A stretch of 64,000 nt of DNA from Gaiella occulta. GTDB lineage: Bacteria > Actinomycetota > Thermoleophilia > Gaiellales > Gaiellaceae. The first letter of the stretch is position 1. Each line of letters begins with the position of its first letter. Shown in pieces: positions 25,804 through 34,939 of this stretch. The translations under genes were made by a program, and so were the position numbers. The stretch spans positions 62,001 through 126,000 of the forward strand of contig NZ_QQZY01000004.1 in the NCBI RefSeq assembly GCF_003351045.1, given 5' to 3'. Below the pieces are notes generated by a model. It worked only from the letters and a program-made list of their open reading frames with translations. It was not told the origin of the DNA and made no database searches.

Positions 25804-26531
25804 GAGCCGCGCGCGTCATCGCGGTCGTGCCGGCCCACAACGAGGCCGGGGCGATCGGCGGCGTCGTCGACGGGATCCGCTCGCTCCACCCGCACTTCGA
25901 CGTCGTCGTGATCGACGACGGCTCGACCGACGACACGGCTGCGGTCGCCGCGGCGCGGGGTGCCGCCGTCGTCTCGCTGCCGTTCAACCTCGGGATCGGC
26001 GGGGCCGTCCAGACCGGCTTCAAGTACGCGCTCGAGCAGGATTACGAGCTTGCCGTGCGTCTCGACGGCGACGGTCAGCACGATCCGGCCGAGCTGCCGA
26101 GACTGCTCGCTCCGATCGAGCGCGGCGAGGCCGACATCGTCACGGGCTCGCGCTTCGCGAGCGGCGACGGCGACTACCGGCCGCCGCTCGCGCGCCGCAT
26201 CGGCATCAGCTGGTTCGCCGGTCTCGTGTCGTTGCTGACGCGCCGGCGCGTCACCGATACGACGTCCGGCTTCCAGGCGATGAACCGCAAGGGCATCGCC
26301 CTGTTCGCAGACGACTATCCGAACGACTACCCGGAGGTCGAGGCGACGGTGCTCGTGTTCAAGCACCGGCTCCGGCTCACCGAGGTGCCCGTACAGATGC
26401 GGGAGCGCGAGCACGGGCAATCCTCGATCACGGTCGTCCGCTCGATCTACTACATGGTCAAGGTGACGCTGGCGCTGTTGATGGCGATGATGCGCAAGGT
26501 CGCGGCTCCGGCGGAGGAATCGCGCCGATGA
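25800..26531 (+). CDS. Glycosyltransferase family 2, polyprenyl-phosphate hexose synthase type
   Basis: A 243-residue GT-A enzyme of the DPM1 group. AVVPAHNEAGAIGGVVDGI opens the fold, VVIDDGSTDDTA and the metal-binding RLDGDGQHDPAELP are textbook, and ITGSRFASGDGDYRPP-like and DTTSGFQAMNRKGI segments follow. It lacks the C-terminal membrane pair of the 6250 gene. Members load a sugar onto polyprenyl phosphate. It is paired with a DUF2304 protein, which is common next to such genes. GTGA overlap upstream, ATGA overlap downstream. Confidence 0.9.
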   Translation: MRAARVIAVVPAHNEAGAIGGVVDGIRSLHPHFDVVVIDDGSTDDTAAVAAARGAAVVSLPFNLGIGGAVQTGFKYALEQDYELAVRLDGDGQHDPAELPRLLAPIERGEADIVTGSRFASGDGDYRPPLARRIGISWFAGLVSLLTRRRVTDTTSGFQAMNRKGIALFADDYPNDYPEVEATVLVFKHRLRLTEVPVQMREREHGQSSITVVRSIYYMVKVTLALLMAMMRKVAAPAEESRR

Positions 26532-26935
26532 CTCCGATCAGGGTCTCGATCGCGGCGTCGATCGCGTCGCTGCTGCTGCTCCTCGTCGTCCTGGAGCTCA
26601 TCCGCGGCCGCAGGCTCAAGGAGAAGTACGCACTCCTGTGGCTCGTGACCGGGATCGTGTTGCTCGTGCTGTCGGCGTGGCGCGACGGCCTCAACACCAT
26701 CGCCGGATGGCTCGGAGTGGCCACGTACCCGCCCGCGATCCTGTTCGCGGTGGCGACGCTGTTCGTGATCGTCGTGCTCCTGTACTACTCCACGGTGCTC
26801 TCGCGGCTGGCGGACCAGAACACGATCCTCGCCCAGCGCGTCGCCCTGCTCGAGCAGCGGCTGTCTGCCCGCTCCGGCGGCGGGCCCGGCGAGGTTGACG
26901 GCGGGCCGCCGCCGGCGGTCTCCGAGACGAGGTAG
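26528..26935 (+). CDS. DUF2304 membrane protein
   Basis: A 135-residue protein with three membrane helices (residues 8-26, 37-53 and 68-90) and a cytoplasmic tail with a short coiled coil (QNTILAQRVALLEQRL). The pattern LKEKYALLWLVTGIVLLVLS is the DUF2304 signature. Genes of this family commonly follow a GT2 polyprenyl-phosphate sugar synthase and may form a complex with it; the role is not established. ATGA overlap with that GT2 gene. It ends the operon. Confidence 0.82.
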   Translation: MTPIRVSIAASIASLLLLLVVLELIRGRRLKEKYALLWLVTGIVLLVLSAWRDGLNTIAGWLGVATYPPAILFAVATLFVIVVLLYYSTVLSRLADQNTILAQRVALLEQRLSARSGGGPGEVDGGPPPAVSETR

Positions 26936-27049
26936 AGCGGTCGCCCCTGCGCCTCGTCGCTCGTTCACGTTCCGAGCATCAGGATGGACACGAGGCGGCG
27001 ACTCCGAGGCTCGTGGCGAGGACCGCACGCCGTCCGGGTCGCGTGCTCG

Positions 27050-28687
27050 TCACGGCGCGCGCACCGGCGGGCTGATCACGAAGATGTCGCCGGCCGAGGG
27101 GTCGTCCTTCGAGTTCGCTCCTGCCGCGACGCGATACGTGACGCCCGGCTCCGGTGAGCCGTCGAGGTAGGCGCCGGCTCTCGTCGTCTCGACGACCGTC
27201 GAGACGAGCGAGCACCTGCTCGCGCCGAAGCGCTCGCAGCTCACGTCGGCTCCCGGTCGCAGCGTGCGAAACACTCTGTAGAAGACGGGGCGGAAACGTC
27301 CTCTGTCCTCCCATGTCAGGTGCACGGACTTGCCGACGCGCTGCGCGCGCACCTGGAGGTACGAGCCGTCGACGGGCGTCAGCAGGCCGTTGATCTCGAC
27401 CGCTCGCTCGGGCCCACGTTGGGGCGCGGCCGTGGCGAGCACCACGATCGGCACGAGTCCCAGCACGATTCCCCAGACCACGACGACCGGCGTCCTGAAA
27501 GGCGCACTCTGCGGAGCGGTGAGGCGGCCGCCGAGGCGACGGCTGAACGTGGGAACGAGGAGTGGAATGCCGGCGAGGAGGACGAGGTATGCGGGCCAGG
27601 CCGGCATCACGAGCCGCCAGAAGCTTCCTGTTTCCACACTGGCGACAGCCGACGACCCCTTCACGAAGACGTAGGCGAGCGTCCAGGAGAGGAGCAGCCC
27701 CGCCGCAGGCACGGAGCGCCGCGCCACGGCGACCGCTCCCGCGAGCGGCACCCACTGCGCGAGCCTGGCGCTCCAGAAGAACTCGCGCAGGTTGGACATG
27801 TTCTGCTTCCACACTCCCCAGTCGATGTGCGTGTAGCGGTCGATCGACGCCTGCACGGCGATGCTCCCGGCGCCGGCGGCCTCGTGGGCGGCCCCGAGCG
27901 AGAAGAGCGGTATCTGGCCGAGACCGCGCTGTTTCCACAGTGCGAGCGTGATCGCCGCGGGTGCCAGGGCGACGGCGAACGCGAGTCCCTGCCGCCAGCG
28001 TCGCGCGAGGAGATACGCGAGCAGGGCGCCGGCGAGGAAGAGCGCGTTGGCGGGCTTGAGCGCGAGCGCCCAGCCGGCGACGAGACCCGCCAGGCAGCCC
28101 TGCGAAAGCCGGGGCGACTCGAGCGAGCGCAGCACCAGGGCCGCCGCCACGACCACCGTGACCAGTGAAGGGTAGTCGGCGAGCTGCGTGAGCCCGAGTG
28201 CCTGCGGGAGGAACTGGTCGACCCACTGCTCGTGATAGCGGTCGATGAAGAGCGGGATCGATGCGAAGGGTGCTGCGACCCACAGGGTCGCAGACCACAG
28301 ACCGAGGATCCGGCCTCCGATCCGCTGGCCGATGTCGAAGACGGCGAGCAGCGCGATGGGCCCGAGAACGAGGACGTCGAGGGCTATCGTCGCCGGCAGG
28401 GTGCTCACGAACGCAGAGCCGCCGACGACCGAGAAGGGCGCGAGCATCAAGGGCCAGCCGTAGCCGACGAGTGCGTACGGCAGCGTTCCGCCCTGGAGCA
28501 GCCAGCCCGTGGTGTAGAGCCAGATCTGGTCTCCGCCCTGGTAGGTGAGCCAGCCGTTGTGCTCGATCGACCGGAAGAACAGCGCTGTCGCGAGGATCTG
28601 TGTGATCGCGAGGGTCACGAGCACCGCCTTCCAGCGCGAGACGAGCGCGTCGCACAGCCGCGTGCCGAGCCGGACGGCGGCCCTCAT
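27050..28687 (-). CDS. Multi-membrane protein with C-terminal fibronectin-like domain, GT-C-like
   Basis: A 545-residue protein. Residues 15-440 have about ten membrane helices with an early external loop ([20 protein letters not shown]) and [19 protein letters not shown]; residues 450-545 form a soluble beta-rich tail ([38 protein letters not shown]) that resembles a fibronectin type III fold. The membrane part is like GT-C glycosyltransferases, but I do not see a clear Asp-Glu loop motif, so the enzyme role is inference. The ATGA overlap with the fucose synthase gene suggests work on the same fucose-containing glycan. Confidence 0.68.
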   Translation of the reverse strand: MRAAVRLGTRLCDALVSRWKAVLVTLAITQILATALFFRSIEHNGWLTYQGGDQIWLYTTGWLLQGGTLPYALVGYGWPLMLAPFSVVGGSAFVSTLPATIALDVLVLGPIALLAVFDIGQRIGGRILGLWSATLWVAAPFASIPLFIDRYHEQWVDQFLPQALGLTQLADYPSLVTVVVAAALVLRSLESPRLSQGCLAGLVAGWALALKPANALFLAGALLAYLLARRWRQGLAFAVALAPAAITLALWKQRGLGQIPLFSLGAAHEAAGAGSIAVQASIDRYTHIDWGVWKQNMSNLREFFWSARLAQWVPLAGAVAVARRSVPAAGLLLSWTLAYVFVKGSSAVASVETGSFWRLVMPAWPAYLVLLAGIPLLVPTFSRRLGGRLTAPQSAPFRTPVVVVWGIVLGLVPIVVLATAAPQRGPERAVEINGLLTPVDGSYLQVRAQRVGKSVHLTWEDRGRFRPVFYRVFRTLRPGADVSCERFGASRCSLVSTVVETTRAGAYLDGSPEPGVTYRVAAGANSKDDPSAGDIFVISPPVRAP

Positions 28688-29601
28688 CGATGCCGGGCCC
28701 GGTACCACTCGACCGTTCGCGCGATCCCCTCGCGCAGCGGCACGCGCGCCCGGAAGTCGAACAGCTCCTCGGCCCGCGTCGTGTCGAGCTTGCGGCGCGG
28801 CTGCCCGTTGGGCCTCGACGTGTCCCAGACGATCTCGCCGTCGAAGCCCGTCGCCTCGCGGACGAGCTCCGCGAGGTCGCGGATCGAGATCTCCTCGCCC
28901 GTGCCGAGGTTCACCGGGGCGGCGCCGTCGTAGCGCGCCGCGGCCAGCATCAGCCCCTCGACGCAGTCGTCCACGTAGAGGAACTCGCGCGTCGGCGTGC
29001 CGTCGCCCCACAACGTGATCGAGCCCTCGCCTCGCCCCCGCGCGTCGATCATCTTGCGGATCAGCGCGGGGATCACGTGCGACGTCTCGAGGTCGAAGTT
29101 GTCGCGCGGCCCGTACAGGTTCACCGGCAGCAGGGTGATCGCGTTCGTCCCGTACTGCGCCCGGTACGACTGCGCGCCGACGAGGATCGCCTTCTTGGCG
29201 ACGCCGTAGGGGGCGTTGGTCTCCTCGGGATAGCCGTCCCAGAGGTCGTCCTCCCGGAACGGCACGGGCGCGAACTTCGGATACGAGCAGATCGTCCCGG
29301 CGACGACGAGCTTCGGCGTCGCGTGCAGGCGCACCTGCTCGAGCACGTGCGCCCCCATCATCAGGTTCGCGTACCAGTAGCGGCCCGGGTTCGCGCGGTT
29401 CGCGCCGATGCCGCCCACCTCGGCCGCGAGGTGGAAGACGAGCTCCGGCTCCACCTCGTCGAAGAGCCGGGCCGTCGCGGCCATATCGGTCAGGTCGGTG
29501 TCCGCTCTGCGGGGTACCACGACGTCGTGCCCGTCGGCGGCGAGACGCTCCACGAGGTGGGAGCCGAGGAAGCCTGCGCCGCCGGTGACAAGAACGCGCA
29601 C
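28684..29601 (-). CDS. fcl: GDP-L-fucose synthase
   Basis: A 305-residue extended SDR that turns GDP-4-keto-6-deoxymannose into GDP-L-fucose (epimerase and reductase). [15 protein letters not shown] binds [58 protein letters not shown] and [12 protein letters not shown] are the standard GFS sequence, including the YxxxK site and the Cys in TICSYP. The GMD-like gene lies directly upstream, 40 bases away, which gives a complete GDP-fucose route. It has its own leaderless promoter and overlaps the next gene by 4 bases. Confidence 0.92.
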   Translation of the reverse strand: MRVLVTGGAGFLGSHLVERLAADGHDVVVPRRADTDLTDMAATARLFDEVEPELVFHLAAEVGGIGANRANPGRYWYANLMMGAHVLEQVRLHATPKLVVAGTICSYPKFAPVPFREDDLWDGYPEETNAPYGVAKKAILVGAQSYRAQYGTNAITLLPVNLYGPRDNFDLETSHVIPALIRKMIDARGRGEGSITLWGDGTPTREFLYVDDCVEGLMLAAARYDGAAPVNLGTGEEISIRDLAELVREATGFDGEIVWDTSRPNGQPRRKLDTTRAEELFDFRARVPLREGIARTVEWYRARHR

Positions 29602-29607
29602 GCCGCA

Positions 29608-29613
29608 AGGCTA
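29608..29613 (-). promoter_or_regulatory. TAGCCT -10 hexamer, leaderless promoter
   Basis: On the minus strand TAGCCT is followed by 6 bases and GTG 29601. It sits in the 40-base gap after the dehydratase gene. Confidence 0.55.
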
Positions 29614-29641
29614 CCGGCGCGTCCGGCGAGGCAGCGCTCGC

Positions 29642-30781
29642 TCAGGTCAGCGTGGGAGCGCCCGTCGGCAGCCAGTCGACCCTGCCGATCCAGCGCTCGC
29701 GGTTCTCGGCGTACCAGCGGATCGTCTGCAGCAGCCCTTCCTCCCACGACACCTTCGGCGCCCAGCCGGTCTCGCGGGTGAGCTTCTCGTGGCCGACGCG
29801 CAGCGCCATCACGTCGCTCGCGCCCGGCCGGTAGCGCTTCGGCGTCGTCGTCACGGTGCGCCCGGCGGGCCAGAAGCCGTGCTCCTCGCCGATGCGGAGG
29901 ATCATCTCGACCCAGCCGGCCATCGAGATGTTCTCACCCTGCCCGTAGACGTAGACGTCGCCCGGCTTGCCGTGTGCCGCGACGGTGAGGTGCCCGCGTA
30001 CACCGTCGCTGCAGAAGCAGAAGTCGCGCAGCGGCTCGAGGTTGCCGAGCTCGATCGTCTCGCGCGTGAGCGCCTGCGTGATGATCGTGCCCGTCACGTA
30101 GCGCGGGTTCTGGCGCGGCCCGTAGTTGTTGAACATGCGCGTGACGACGCCGGGCACGCCGAACGCGTCGTGGTAGTTCATCGTCAGGAAGTCGGCCGCC
30201 ACCTTGGCGGTGGCGTAGATCGACTTCGGGTTGATCGGCGAGCGCTCGTGCAGGATCAGGCCGCCCGCATCGTCGAAGTCGTGGTGGTGGGAGACGTCGT
30301 CGCGCACGTTCCCGTACTCCTCCGAGGTGCCGGCGGTGTCGAACTTCTCGAGCTCGAGCCCCCAGTCGACGATCGACTGCAGCAGGTTGAGCGTGCCCAC
30401 CGTGTTCGCCATCACCGTCTCGTAGGGGCGATGCCACGACTCGCCCACGTGCGCCTGCGCGCCCAGGTGGAAGACGTAGGGCCTGTCCGGCGCCTGCTTC
30501 AGCTCGCGGACGAGGTAGTCGATCGAGGTGCGGTCGGTGAGGTCGGCGAAGTGCACCTCGAGCCGGTTGCGGAGGTGCCCGATGTTGTTGAGCGCTCCGC
30601 TCGAGGTGGCGCGCACGAACGCGTGCACGTTCGCCCCGAGCTCGACGAGCGCGTCGGTGAGGTGGGAGCCCATGAAGCCGTCGGCGCCGGTGACGAGCAC
30701 GGTGCGGCCGGAGTAGGCGTCCCCGAAGTCGGCCCGGAGGTGGTCGAGAGCCTGCCGGCTCCAGATCATGTTCGTGGGCAC
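29642..30781 (-). CDS. NAD-dependent nucleotide-sugar dehydratase, GDP-mannose 4,6-dehydratase-like
   Basis: A 379-residue extended SDR. VTGADGFMGSHLTDAL binds NAD, TAGTSEEYGNV gives the Thr-Ser-Glu active-site group and SIYATAKVAADFL the YxxxK motif; RMFNNYGPRQNPRYVTGTIITQAL follows. The sequence is not the classic GMD (no GQDGSYL start), so CDP- or dTDP-hexose dehydratase cannot be excluded. The link to GDP-L-fucose synthase favours GDP-mannose. GTG 30781 is preferred to ATG 30769 because TACGCT ends 7 bases upstream of it. Confidence 0.83.
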   Translation of the reverse strand: MPTNMIWSRQALDHLRADFGDAYSGRTVLVTGADGFMGSHLTDALVELGANVHAFVRATSSGALNNIGHLRNRLEVHFADLTDRTSIDYLVRELKQAPDRPYVFHLGAQAHVGESWHRPYETVMANTVGTLNLLQSIVDWGLELEKFDTAGTSEEYGNVRDDVSHHHDFDDAGGLILHERSPINPKSIYATAKVAADFLTMNYHDAFGVPGVVTRMFNNYGPRQNPRYVTGTIITQALTRETIELGNLEPLRDFCFCSDGVRGHLTVAAHGKPGDVYVYGQGENISMAGWVEMILRIGEEHGFWPAGRTVTTTPKRYRPGASDVMALRVGHEKLTRETGWAPKVSWEEGLLQTIRWYAENRERWIGRVDWLPTGAPTLT

Positions 30782-30788
30782 GCGGGCA

Positions 30789-30794
30789 AGCGTA
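30789..30794 (-). promoter_or_regulatory. TACGCT -10 hexamer, leaderless promoter
   Basis: On the minus strand TACGCT is followed by 7 bases and GTG 30781. It is divergent from the TACCTT box at 30825-30830. Confidence 0.5.
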
Positions 30795-30824
30795 GCCGGT
30801 TCGGCGTCCCTCCTCCGGCTGCGA

Positions 30825-30830
30825 TACCTT
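30825..30830 (+). promoter_or_regulatory. TACCTT -10 hexamer, leaderless promoter for a six-codon ORF
   Basis: TACCTT is followed by 6 bases and ATG 30837. That ATG does not start the methyltransferase but a short ORF that ends on its start codon. Confidence 0.5.
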
Positions 30831-30836
30831 CGCGCG

Positions 30837-30857
30837 ATGACCGCGGAGGGCCGTTGA
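30837..30857 (+). CDS. Six-codon upstream ORF (MTAEGR), coupled to the methyltransferase
   Basis: ATG 30837 begins six codons and a TGA at 30855-30857. The stop shares bases with the TTG start at 30854 (TTGA), the geometry used for termination-reinitiation in the surrounding operons. The TANNNT box 6 bases upstream makes the ATG the likely first codon of a leaderless transcript. A GGAGGG run (30845-30850) inside it may help reinitiation. A chance occurrence is possible. Confidence 0.45.
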   Translation: MTAEGR

Positions 30858-31753
30858 CTTCCCACCTGAGGGCGCTGTGGGTGCTCGAGCGAGTCGCCGG
30901 CGCGCTTCGGCGCGTCGGCCTCGGCGCGATGGTCGACGCGGTCGGTCGGCGCATCGCTCCGACCGTCGGCACGTTCGACGTCGAGATCGACGGGCTCCGG
31001 CTGCACGGCGATCACATCGGCCAGCTCTACTACGTGCGTGAGCTGCTCCAGTCGGATCGGGAAGGGGCGTTCGTCGAAGCGCTCTGCGCCTCGATAGAGC
31101 GCGGCGCGACGGTCCTGGAGGCAGGTGCGCACATCGGGTACGTCACGCTCCAGGCCGCACGAGCCGTCGGCGGGAGCGGCAGGGTGATCACGTTCGAGCC
31201 CAATCCCCGGACGGTTCCGCTGATCGAGCGGAGCCTGGCCGCCAACGGGCTCACGGACCGTGTCACCCTCGTGCCGCTCGCGCTCGGGGATGCCGCCGGC
31301 CGGCACGTCTTCCACATCAGCGGCGGCGGTGACACGAGCAGCCTGCACCGGCCCGACGGAGATTCGCAGCAGGTCGAGGTCGAGGTCACCACGGTGGACG
31401 AGTGGCTCGATCAGGAGGTGCGCGTCGACGTCGTCAAGCTCGACATCGAGGGCGGGGAGGTCGCCGCACTCCGGGGCATGCGACGAACGCTCGAGCGCGC
31501 CGGGCCGGGACTGATTGTCTTCGCGGAGTGCAACCCCGGGATGCTCGAGCGGGCCGGTAGCTCGAGCGAGGAGCTGTTCGCGACGCTTCGCTCCCACGGG
31601 CTCGAGATCATGTGGATCGACGAGAGCCGGAGGATGCCCCGACCTCTCGAGGAGGCGGACTGGTCGCACGGCTACGTCAACCTCTTCTGCCGGCGCGCCG
31701 CAAGCGGTCGCGGCCGCGACTTCGGTCCCGATCGGGCGGCGAGCCGTAGCTGA
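30854..31753 (+). CDS. FkbM-family methyltransferase
   Basis: A 299-residue SAM-dependent methyltransferase. TVLEAGAHIGYVTLQAARAVG is the SAM-binding motif I, VITFEPNPRTVPLIERSLAANG motif II, and VDVVKLDIEGGEVAALRGM is the FkbM hallmark with the KxDIEG sequence. Such enzymes O-methylate sugars or polyketide side chains; a sugar is likely here. TTG 30854 is the only workable start I found, with GGAGGG 3 bases before it and a six-codon ORF ending on it. It is divergent from the dehydratase gene. Confidence 0.88.
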   Translation: MTSHLRALWVLERVAGALRRVGLGAMVDAVGRRIAPTVGTFDVEIDGLRLHGDHIGQLYYVRELLQSDREGAFVEALCASIERGATVLEAGAHIGYVTLQAARAVGGSGRVITFEPNPRTVPLIERSLAANGLTDRVTLVPLALGDAAGRHVFHISGGGDTSSLHRPDGDSQQVEVEVTTVDEWLDQEVRVDVVKLDIEGGEVAALRGMRRTLERAGPGLIVFAECNPGMLERAGSSSEELFATLRSHGLEIMWIDESRRMPRPLEEADWSHGYVNLFCRRAASGRGRDFGPDRAASRS

Positions 31754-31821
31754 GGCTGCGGGTCGCTGATGCGGAGCGGGAGTCGGTCGAGGTCGCGGCG
31801 GTGCAGCTCGGTACGGCTGAC

Positions 31822-31827
31822 TATGGT
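31822..31827 (+). promoter_or_regulatory. TATGGT -10 hexamer, leaderless promoter
   Basis: TATGGT is followed by 7 bases and GTG 31835. It supports that start over an ATG at 31769 that would add 22 arginine- and serine-rich residues unlike a methyltransferase N-terminus. Confidence 0.5.
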
Positions 31828-31834
31828 CTGTGCC

Positions 31835-32503
31835 GTGACGCGGCATCCGTCCGAACCCTGGGCGGGGGGCTACTACGGCCAGAGCCGGCCGGAGTTGGTC
31901 GCCCTCCTGCCTCGTCCGCTCGGGCGGGTCCTCGACGTCGGCTGTGGCGAAGGCCGAGTCGCAGCAGGCCTTCGAGCCGCGGGCGCGTCGTGGATCACCG
32001 GCGTCGAGATCCACGCTCCCTCTGCCGAGCGGGCGGCGCGCTCGCTCGACGAGGTCTTCGTCGGCCGCCTCGAGGAGCACATCGGCGGATTCGACGGGGT
32101 GTTCGACACGATTCTCCTCTACGACGTCCTCGAGCACCTGCCCGATCCCGCCTCGGCCCTGGTGGCGCTGCGGGGCGTCGCGGCGCCGGGGGCGCGCGTG
32201 CACGTGTCGCTCCCGAACGCCCGCCACTGGTCGCTCGTCCGCGACCTGGCCCTCAGGGGCACGTTCGGCTACACGGACGCGGGGCATCGCGACCGCACCC
32301 ACCTTCGCTGGTTCACCCGACGCGACATCGTCTCGTTGCTGGAGCAGTGCGGGTGGCACGTCGAGCGTGTCGACCACCTGCCCCTGCGGCGCGTATCGGC
32401 ACTCGCCTCGCGACTTACCTCGGGGCTGACGGCGGAGTTCCTCGTGTACCAGTGGTTTCTGCTCGCCCGGTCGCGTGAAAGTGCGCCGGAAGGCGCCCGC
32501 TGA
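31835..32503 (+). CDS. Class I SAM-dependent methyltransferase
   Basis: A 222-residue methyltransferase. GRVLDVGCGEGRVAAGLRAAG is motif I, TGVEIHAPSAERA motif II, DTILLYDVLEHLPDPASALVAL the post-II region and VSLPNARHWSLVRDLALRG motif III. The LPNARHWS and LRWFTRRDIVSLLEQCG pieces fit the methyltransferase group found with glycosyltransferases. The target is probably a sugar or a lipid-linked glycan. Its last 89 bases overlap the end of the convergent GT2 gene. Confidence 0.86.
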   Translation: MTRHPSEPWAGGYYGQSRPELVALLPRPLGRVLDVGCGEGRVAAGLRAAGASWITGVEIHAPSAERAARSLDEVFVGRLEEHIGGFDGVFDTILLYDVLEHLPDPASALVALRGVAAPGARVHVSLPNARHWSLVRDLALRGTFGYTDAGHRDRTHLRWFTRRDIVSLLEQCGWHVERVDHLPLRRVSALASRLTSGLTAEFLVYQWFLLARSRESAPEGAR

Positions 32504-33443
32504 GGCGCAGCACGAGCAGCCCGTACTGGCGGCGGAGCGCGGTCGCGAGCGAGACGGTTGCCAGCTCGAACGGAGCGCGCAGCGGCGCTGCTCTCCGTCC
32601 GGCACGCCGTCCCCTCGCGCGGGCGCGGATCGGGCCGAGCTCGCGGCGCACGACCAGGTGGATGGCGAGCACGGGCCAGTCGAGCAGCGCGATCCGCATG
32701 CGTGTTCCGATCCCCCGCTGTGCGACCCGATACTTCGCGAGCACGTACGCGCGACCGAACGCCTCGAGGCGACGCTGCAGGGGCGAGCTCGCCCCCAGCG
32801 TCGCACTGTGAGCGTGCAGGGCACGCGCGCTCGGGGCCCGCTCGCAGCGCCAGCCGGCGAGTCGCAGCCGGAGTGCGAGATCGACGTCCTCCCAGTAGGC
32901 GAAGAGGGTCTCGTCGAAACCGCCGGCGGCGCGGAACGCGTCGATCCGGTATGCGGCCGCCCCGCCGCACGGGCCGACGGGCGCCGGCGCCTCGGCCACG
33001 CGTGCAACCGGTTCGTTCCAGAGGACGTCCCAGGATCGGAGCGTCGCGTCGAGCTCGATGCCCGCCGAGTCGACGAGCTCCGGCGCCGACGCCTGCAAGA
33101 GCACGCCGGCGACCATTCCGACCTGCGGATCGGAGAACGGCTCGAGTATCCGCTCGAGGAACTCCGGCTCGCAGATCGTGTCGTTGTTCACGAGTACGAT
33201 CACGTCCGCATCCTGTGCGCCGGCGACGCCCCGGTTGACGGCGCGGCCGAAGCCGAGGTTGCGATCGTTCCGTACGAGGCGCGCGTGCGGGAAGCGGGAC
33301 GCCATCATCTCCGCCGTCCCGTCGCGGGAAGCGTTGTCGACGACGACGACGTCGTGGGGTACGGTCTGCTCCGCGAGGCTCGCGAGGGCCCGCTCGAGCA
33401 GATCGCGGGCGTCGAGAGTCGGGATGACGACGCAGGCCTTCAC
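32415..33443 (-). CDS. Glycosyltransferase family 2, rhamnosyltransferase-like
   Basis: A 342-residue GT-A enzyme. VVIPTLDARDLLERALASL opens the fold, VVDNASRDGTAEMM is the first acidic motif, LVNNDTICEPEFL the metal site, and AYWEDVDLALRLRLAGW the acid of the WbbL-type rhamnosyltransferases. The last 90 residues include a hydrophobic stretch (LLDWPVLAIHLVV) and a basic tail. Start GTG 33443 has TAAGGT 9 bases upstream. The 17-base gap to the divergent flippase gene is too short for separate promoters, so control elements overlap. Confidence 0.88.
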   Translation of the reverse strand: MKACVVIPTLDARDLLERALASLAEQTVPHDVVVVDNASRDGTAEMMASRFPHARLVRNDRNLGFGRAVNRGVAGAQDADVIVLVNNDTICEPEFLERILEPFSDPQVGMVAGVLLQASAPELVDSAGIELDATLRSWDVLWNEPVARVAEAPAPVGPCGGAAAYRIDAFRAAGGFDETLFAYWEDVDLALRLRLAGWRCERAPSARALHAHSATLGASSPLQRRLEAFGRAYVLAKYRVAQRGIGTRMRIALLDWPVLAIHLVVRRELGPIRARARGRRAGRRAAPLRAPFELATVSLATALRRQYGLLVLRLSGRLPAHFHATGRAETTGTRGTPPSAPR

Positions 33444-33460
33444 TAGCGTGTGACCTTACT

Positions 33461-34939
33461 GTGAGCGCCGAGAACACACCCGTGGACGTCCTGCGCACAC
33501 CCGAGGCCGGAGGCCGGGTGATTCGCGGGGGCGCGCTGCGGGCGGCCGGCTACGGCGCGGGCATGGTAGTCGGCGCGCTCACGGCGGTCTTCCTCACCCG
33601 CGGCCTCGGCGTCGACGATTTCGGCCGCTACGGCACGGTGGCGGCGCTTCTCGGCATCGTGTCGACGATCACCGACGCGGGGCTGACGGCCGTCGGCAGC
33701 CGCGAGCTCGCGATCCGCCCGCCCGGGCGAGCCCGTCAGGAGCTGTTGCGGCAGCTCGTCGCCCTTCGCGTCGTCGCCAGCTTCCTCGCCGTGCTGGCCG
33801 CCGCCGGCTTCGCCGTCGTCGCCGGCTACGACGCGACGATGGTGTGGGCGACCCTGCTCGGCGGCCTCGGCGTCCTGCTCGTCAACACGCAGGCGACGGC
33901 AATGATGCCGCTCTCCGTCGAGCTGCGGCTCGGAGCCGTGACGGCGTTCGAGCTGCTCAAGCAGGCCCTGACGCTCGCCGGCGTCGCGGCACTGGCCCTG
34001 GCCGGTGCGTCGCTGCTGCCCTACTTCGCCGTGCAAGCGATCGTGGGCGGGCTCGTGTTGCTTCTGACGCCGCCGCTCGTCGGTGGCGTCCGCGTGCTGC
34101 TGCCGCGGCTCGAACGGGCGTCCGCGCTCTCGCTGCTGCGCGAGGCGCTGCCGGTCGCGGTGGCGATCGCGATGAACGTGCTGTACCTGCGCCTGCTCGT
34201 GATCATGGTGTCGCTGCTCGATGGCGACACCGAGACCGGCTACTACGCCACCGCGTTCCGCGTCTTCGAGATGCTCGTCGGACTGCCCACGCTCGCGCTC
34301 TCCGTCGCGCTCCCCCTGCTCGCGGTCGCCGCTGCCGAGGATCTCGAGCGGCTGCGCTACGGGTTGCAACGAACGCTGGAGCTGGCGGTCGTCGCCTCCG
34401 GCGGCATCGCGCTCGTGACGGTCGCGCTCGCGCCGGCCGTCCCGCTCCTGTTCGGCGACGAGTTCGCCGGAGCAGTGCCGATGCTCCGGATCCAGGCGTG
34501 GGCGCTCATTCCCCTGTTCGCCGGGCAGGTGCTCGGGCTCGCGCTCCTGTCGCTTCGCCGGCAGCGGGCGCTCGCGCTCGGGAACGCGCTCGCCGTGGTC
34601 GTCGTCGTCGCGGTCGGGCTCGCTCTCATCCCTCCCTACGGCGGCGTGGGGGCGGCGATCGCCGGGATCGCCGCCGAGGTCGCGCTGTGCGCGACGCTCG
34701 TCGCCCTCCTCGTTCGGGCCGCTCCCGCGACCGCGCCCGGCTTCGGCTTCCTGTGGAGACCGGGCCTGGCGCTCGGCGCCGGGGCCGCGCCCCTGCTCGT
34801 GCCGGGGCTCGGCGCCGCGGTCGCAGGTGTTCTCTCGGTCGCCGCGTTCGCCGTCGTCGCACTCGTCGCGCGCGCGGTTCCCGTCGAGGTGTTCGAGGCG
34901 CTGGCGCGGCGCGATCCCAGCTCCCGGGGCGGCTCGTGA
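33461..34939 (+). CDS. Polysaccharide flippase (Wzx-like), second copy
   Basis: A 492-residue protein with about 14 membrane helices. GAGMVVGALTAVFLTRGLGVDDFGRYGTVAALLG is the standard Wzx/MOP opening, and YYATAFRVFEMLVGLPTLALSVALPLLAVAAAEDLERLRYGLQRT the central helix pair. It is not a close copy of the 15303 protein, so it probably moves a different oligosaccharide. A GT4 gene overlaps its stop by 4 bases. Start GTG 33461; TAGCGT at 33444-33449 is 11 bases upstream. Confidence 0.87.
   Translation: MSAENTPVDVLRTPEAGGRVIRGGALRAAGYGAGMVVGALTAVFLTRGLGVDDFGRYGTVAALLGIVSTITDAGLTAVGSRELAIRPPGRARQELLRQLVALRVVASFLAVLAAAGFAVVAGYDATMVWATLLGGLGVLLVNTQATAMMPLSVELRLGAVTAFELLKQALTLAGVAALALAGASLLPYFAVQAIVGGLVLLLTPPLVGGVRVLLPRLERASALSLLREALPVAVAIAMNVLYLRLLVIMVSLLDGDTETGYYATAFRVFEMLVGLPTLALSVALPLLAVAAAEDLERLRYGLQRTLELAVVASGGIALVTVALAPAVPLLFGDEFAGAVPMLRIQAWALIPLFAGQVLGLALLSLRRQRALALGNALAVVVVVAVGLALIPPYGGVGAAIAGIAAEVALCATLVALLVRAAPATAPGFGFLWRPGLALGAGAAPLLVPGLGAAVAGVLSVAAFAVVALVARAVPVEVFEALARRDPSSRGGS

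Noticed and set aside
26950-26997. Inverted repeat CGCCTCGT/ACGAGGCG between convergent genes as terminator
   Set aside because: Only 8 bp arms with a 32-base loop and no T-run; too weak in this base composition.
32415-32503. Shortening the GT2 or methyltransferase gene to avoid their 89-base overlap
   Set aside because: Both frames run on to natural stops with no earlier stop; overlap at 3' ends is common in this window.
29642-33007. A 1121-codon frame extending the dehydratase upstream
   Set aside because: Everything upstream of 30781 is antisense to two methyltransferase genes and reads as low-complexity Arg/Pro/Ala. The leaderless box fixes the start at 30781.
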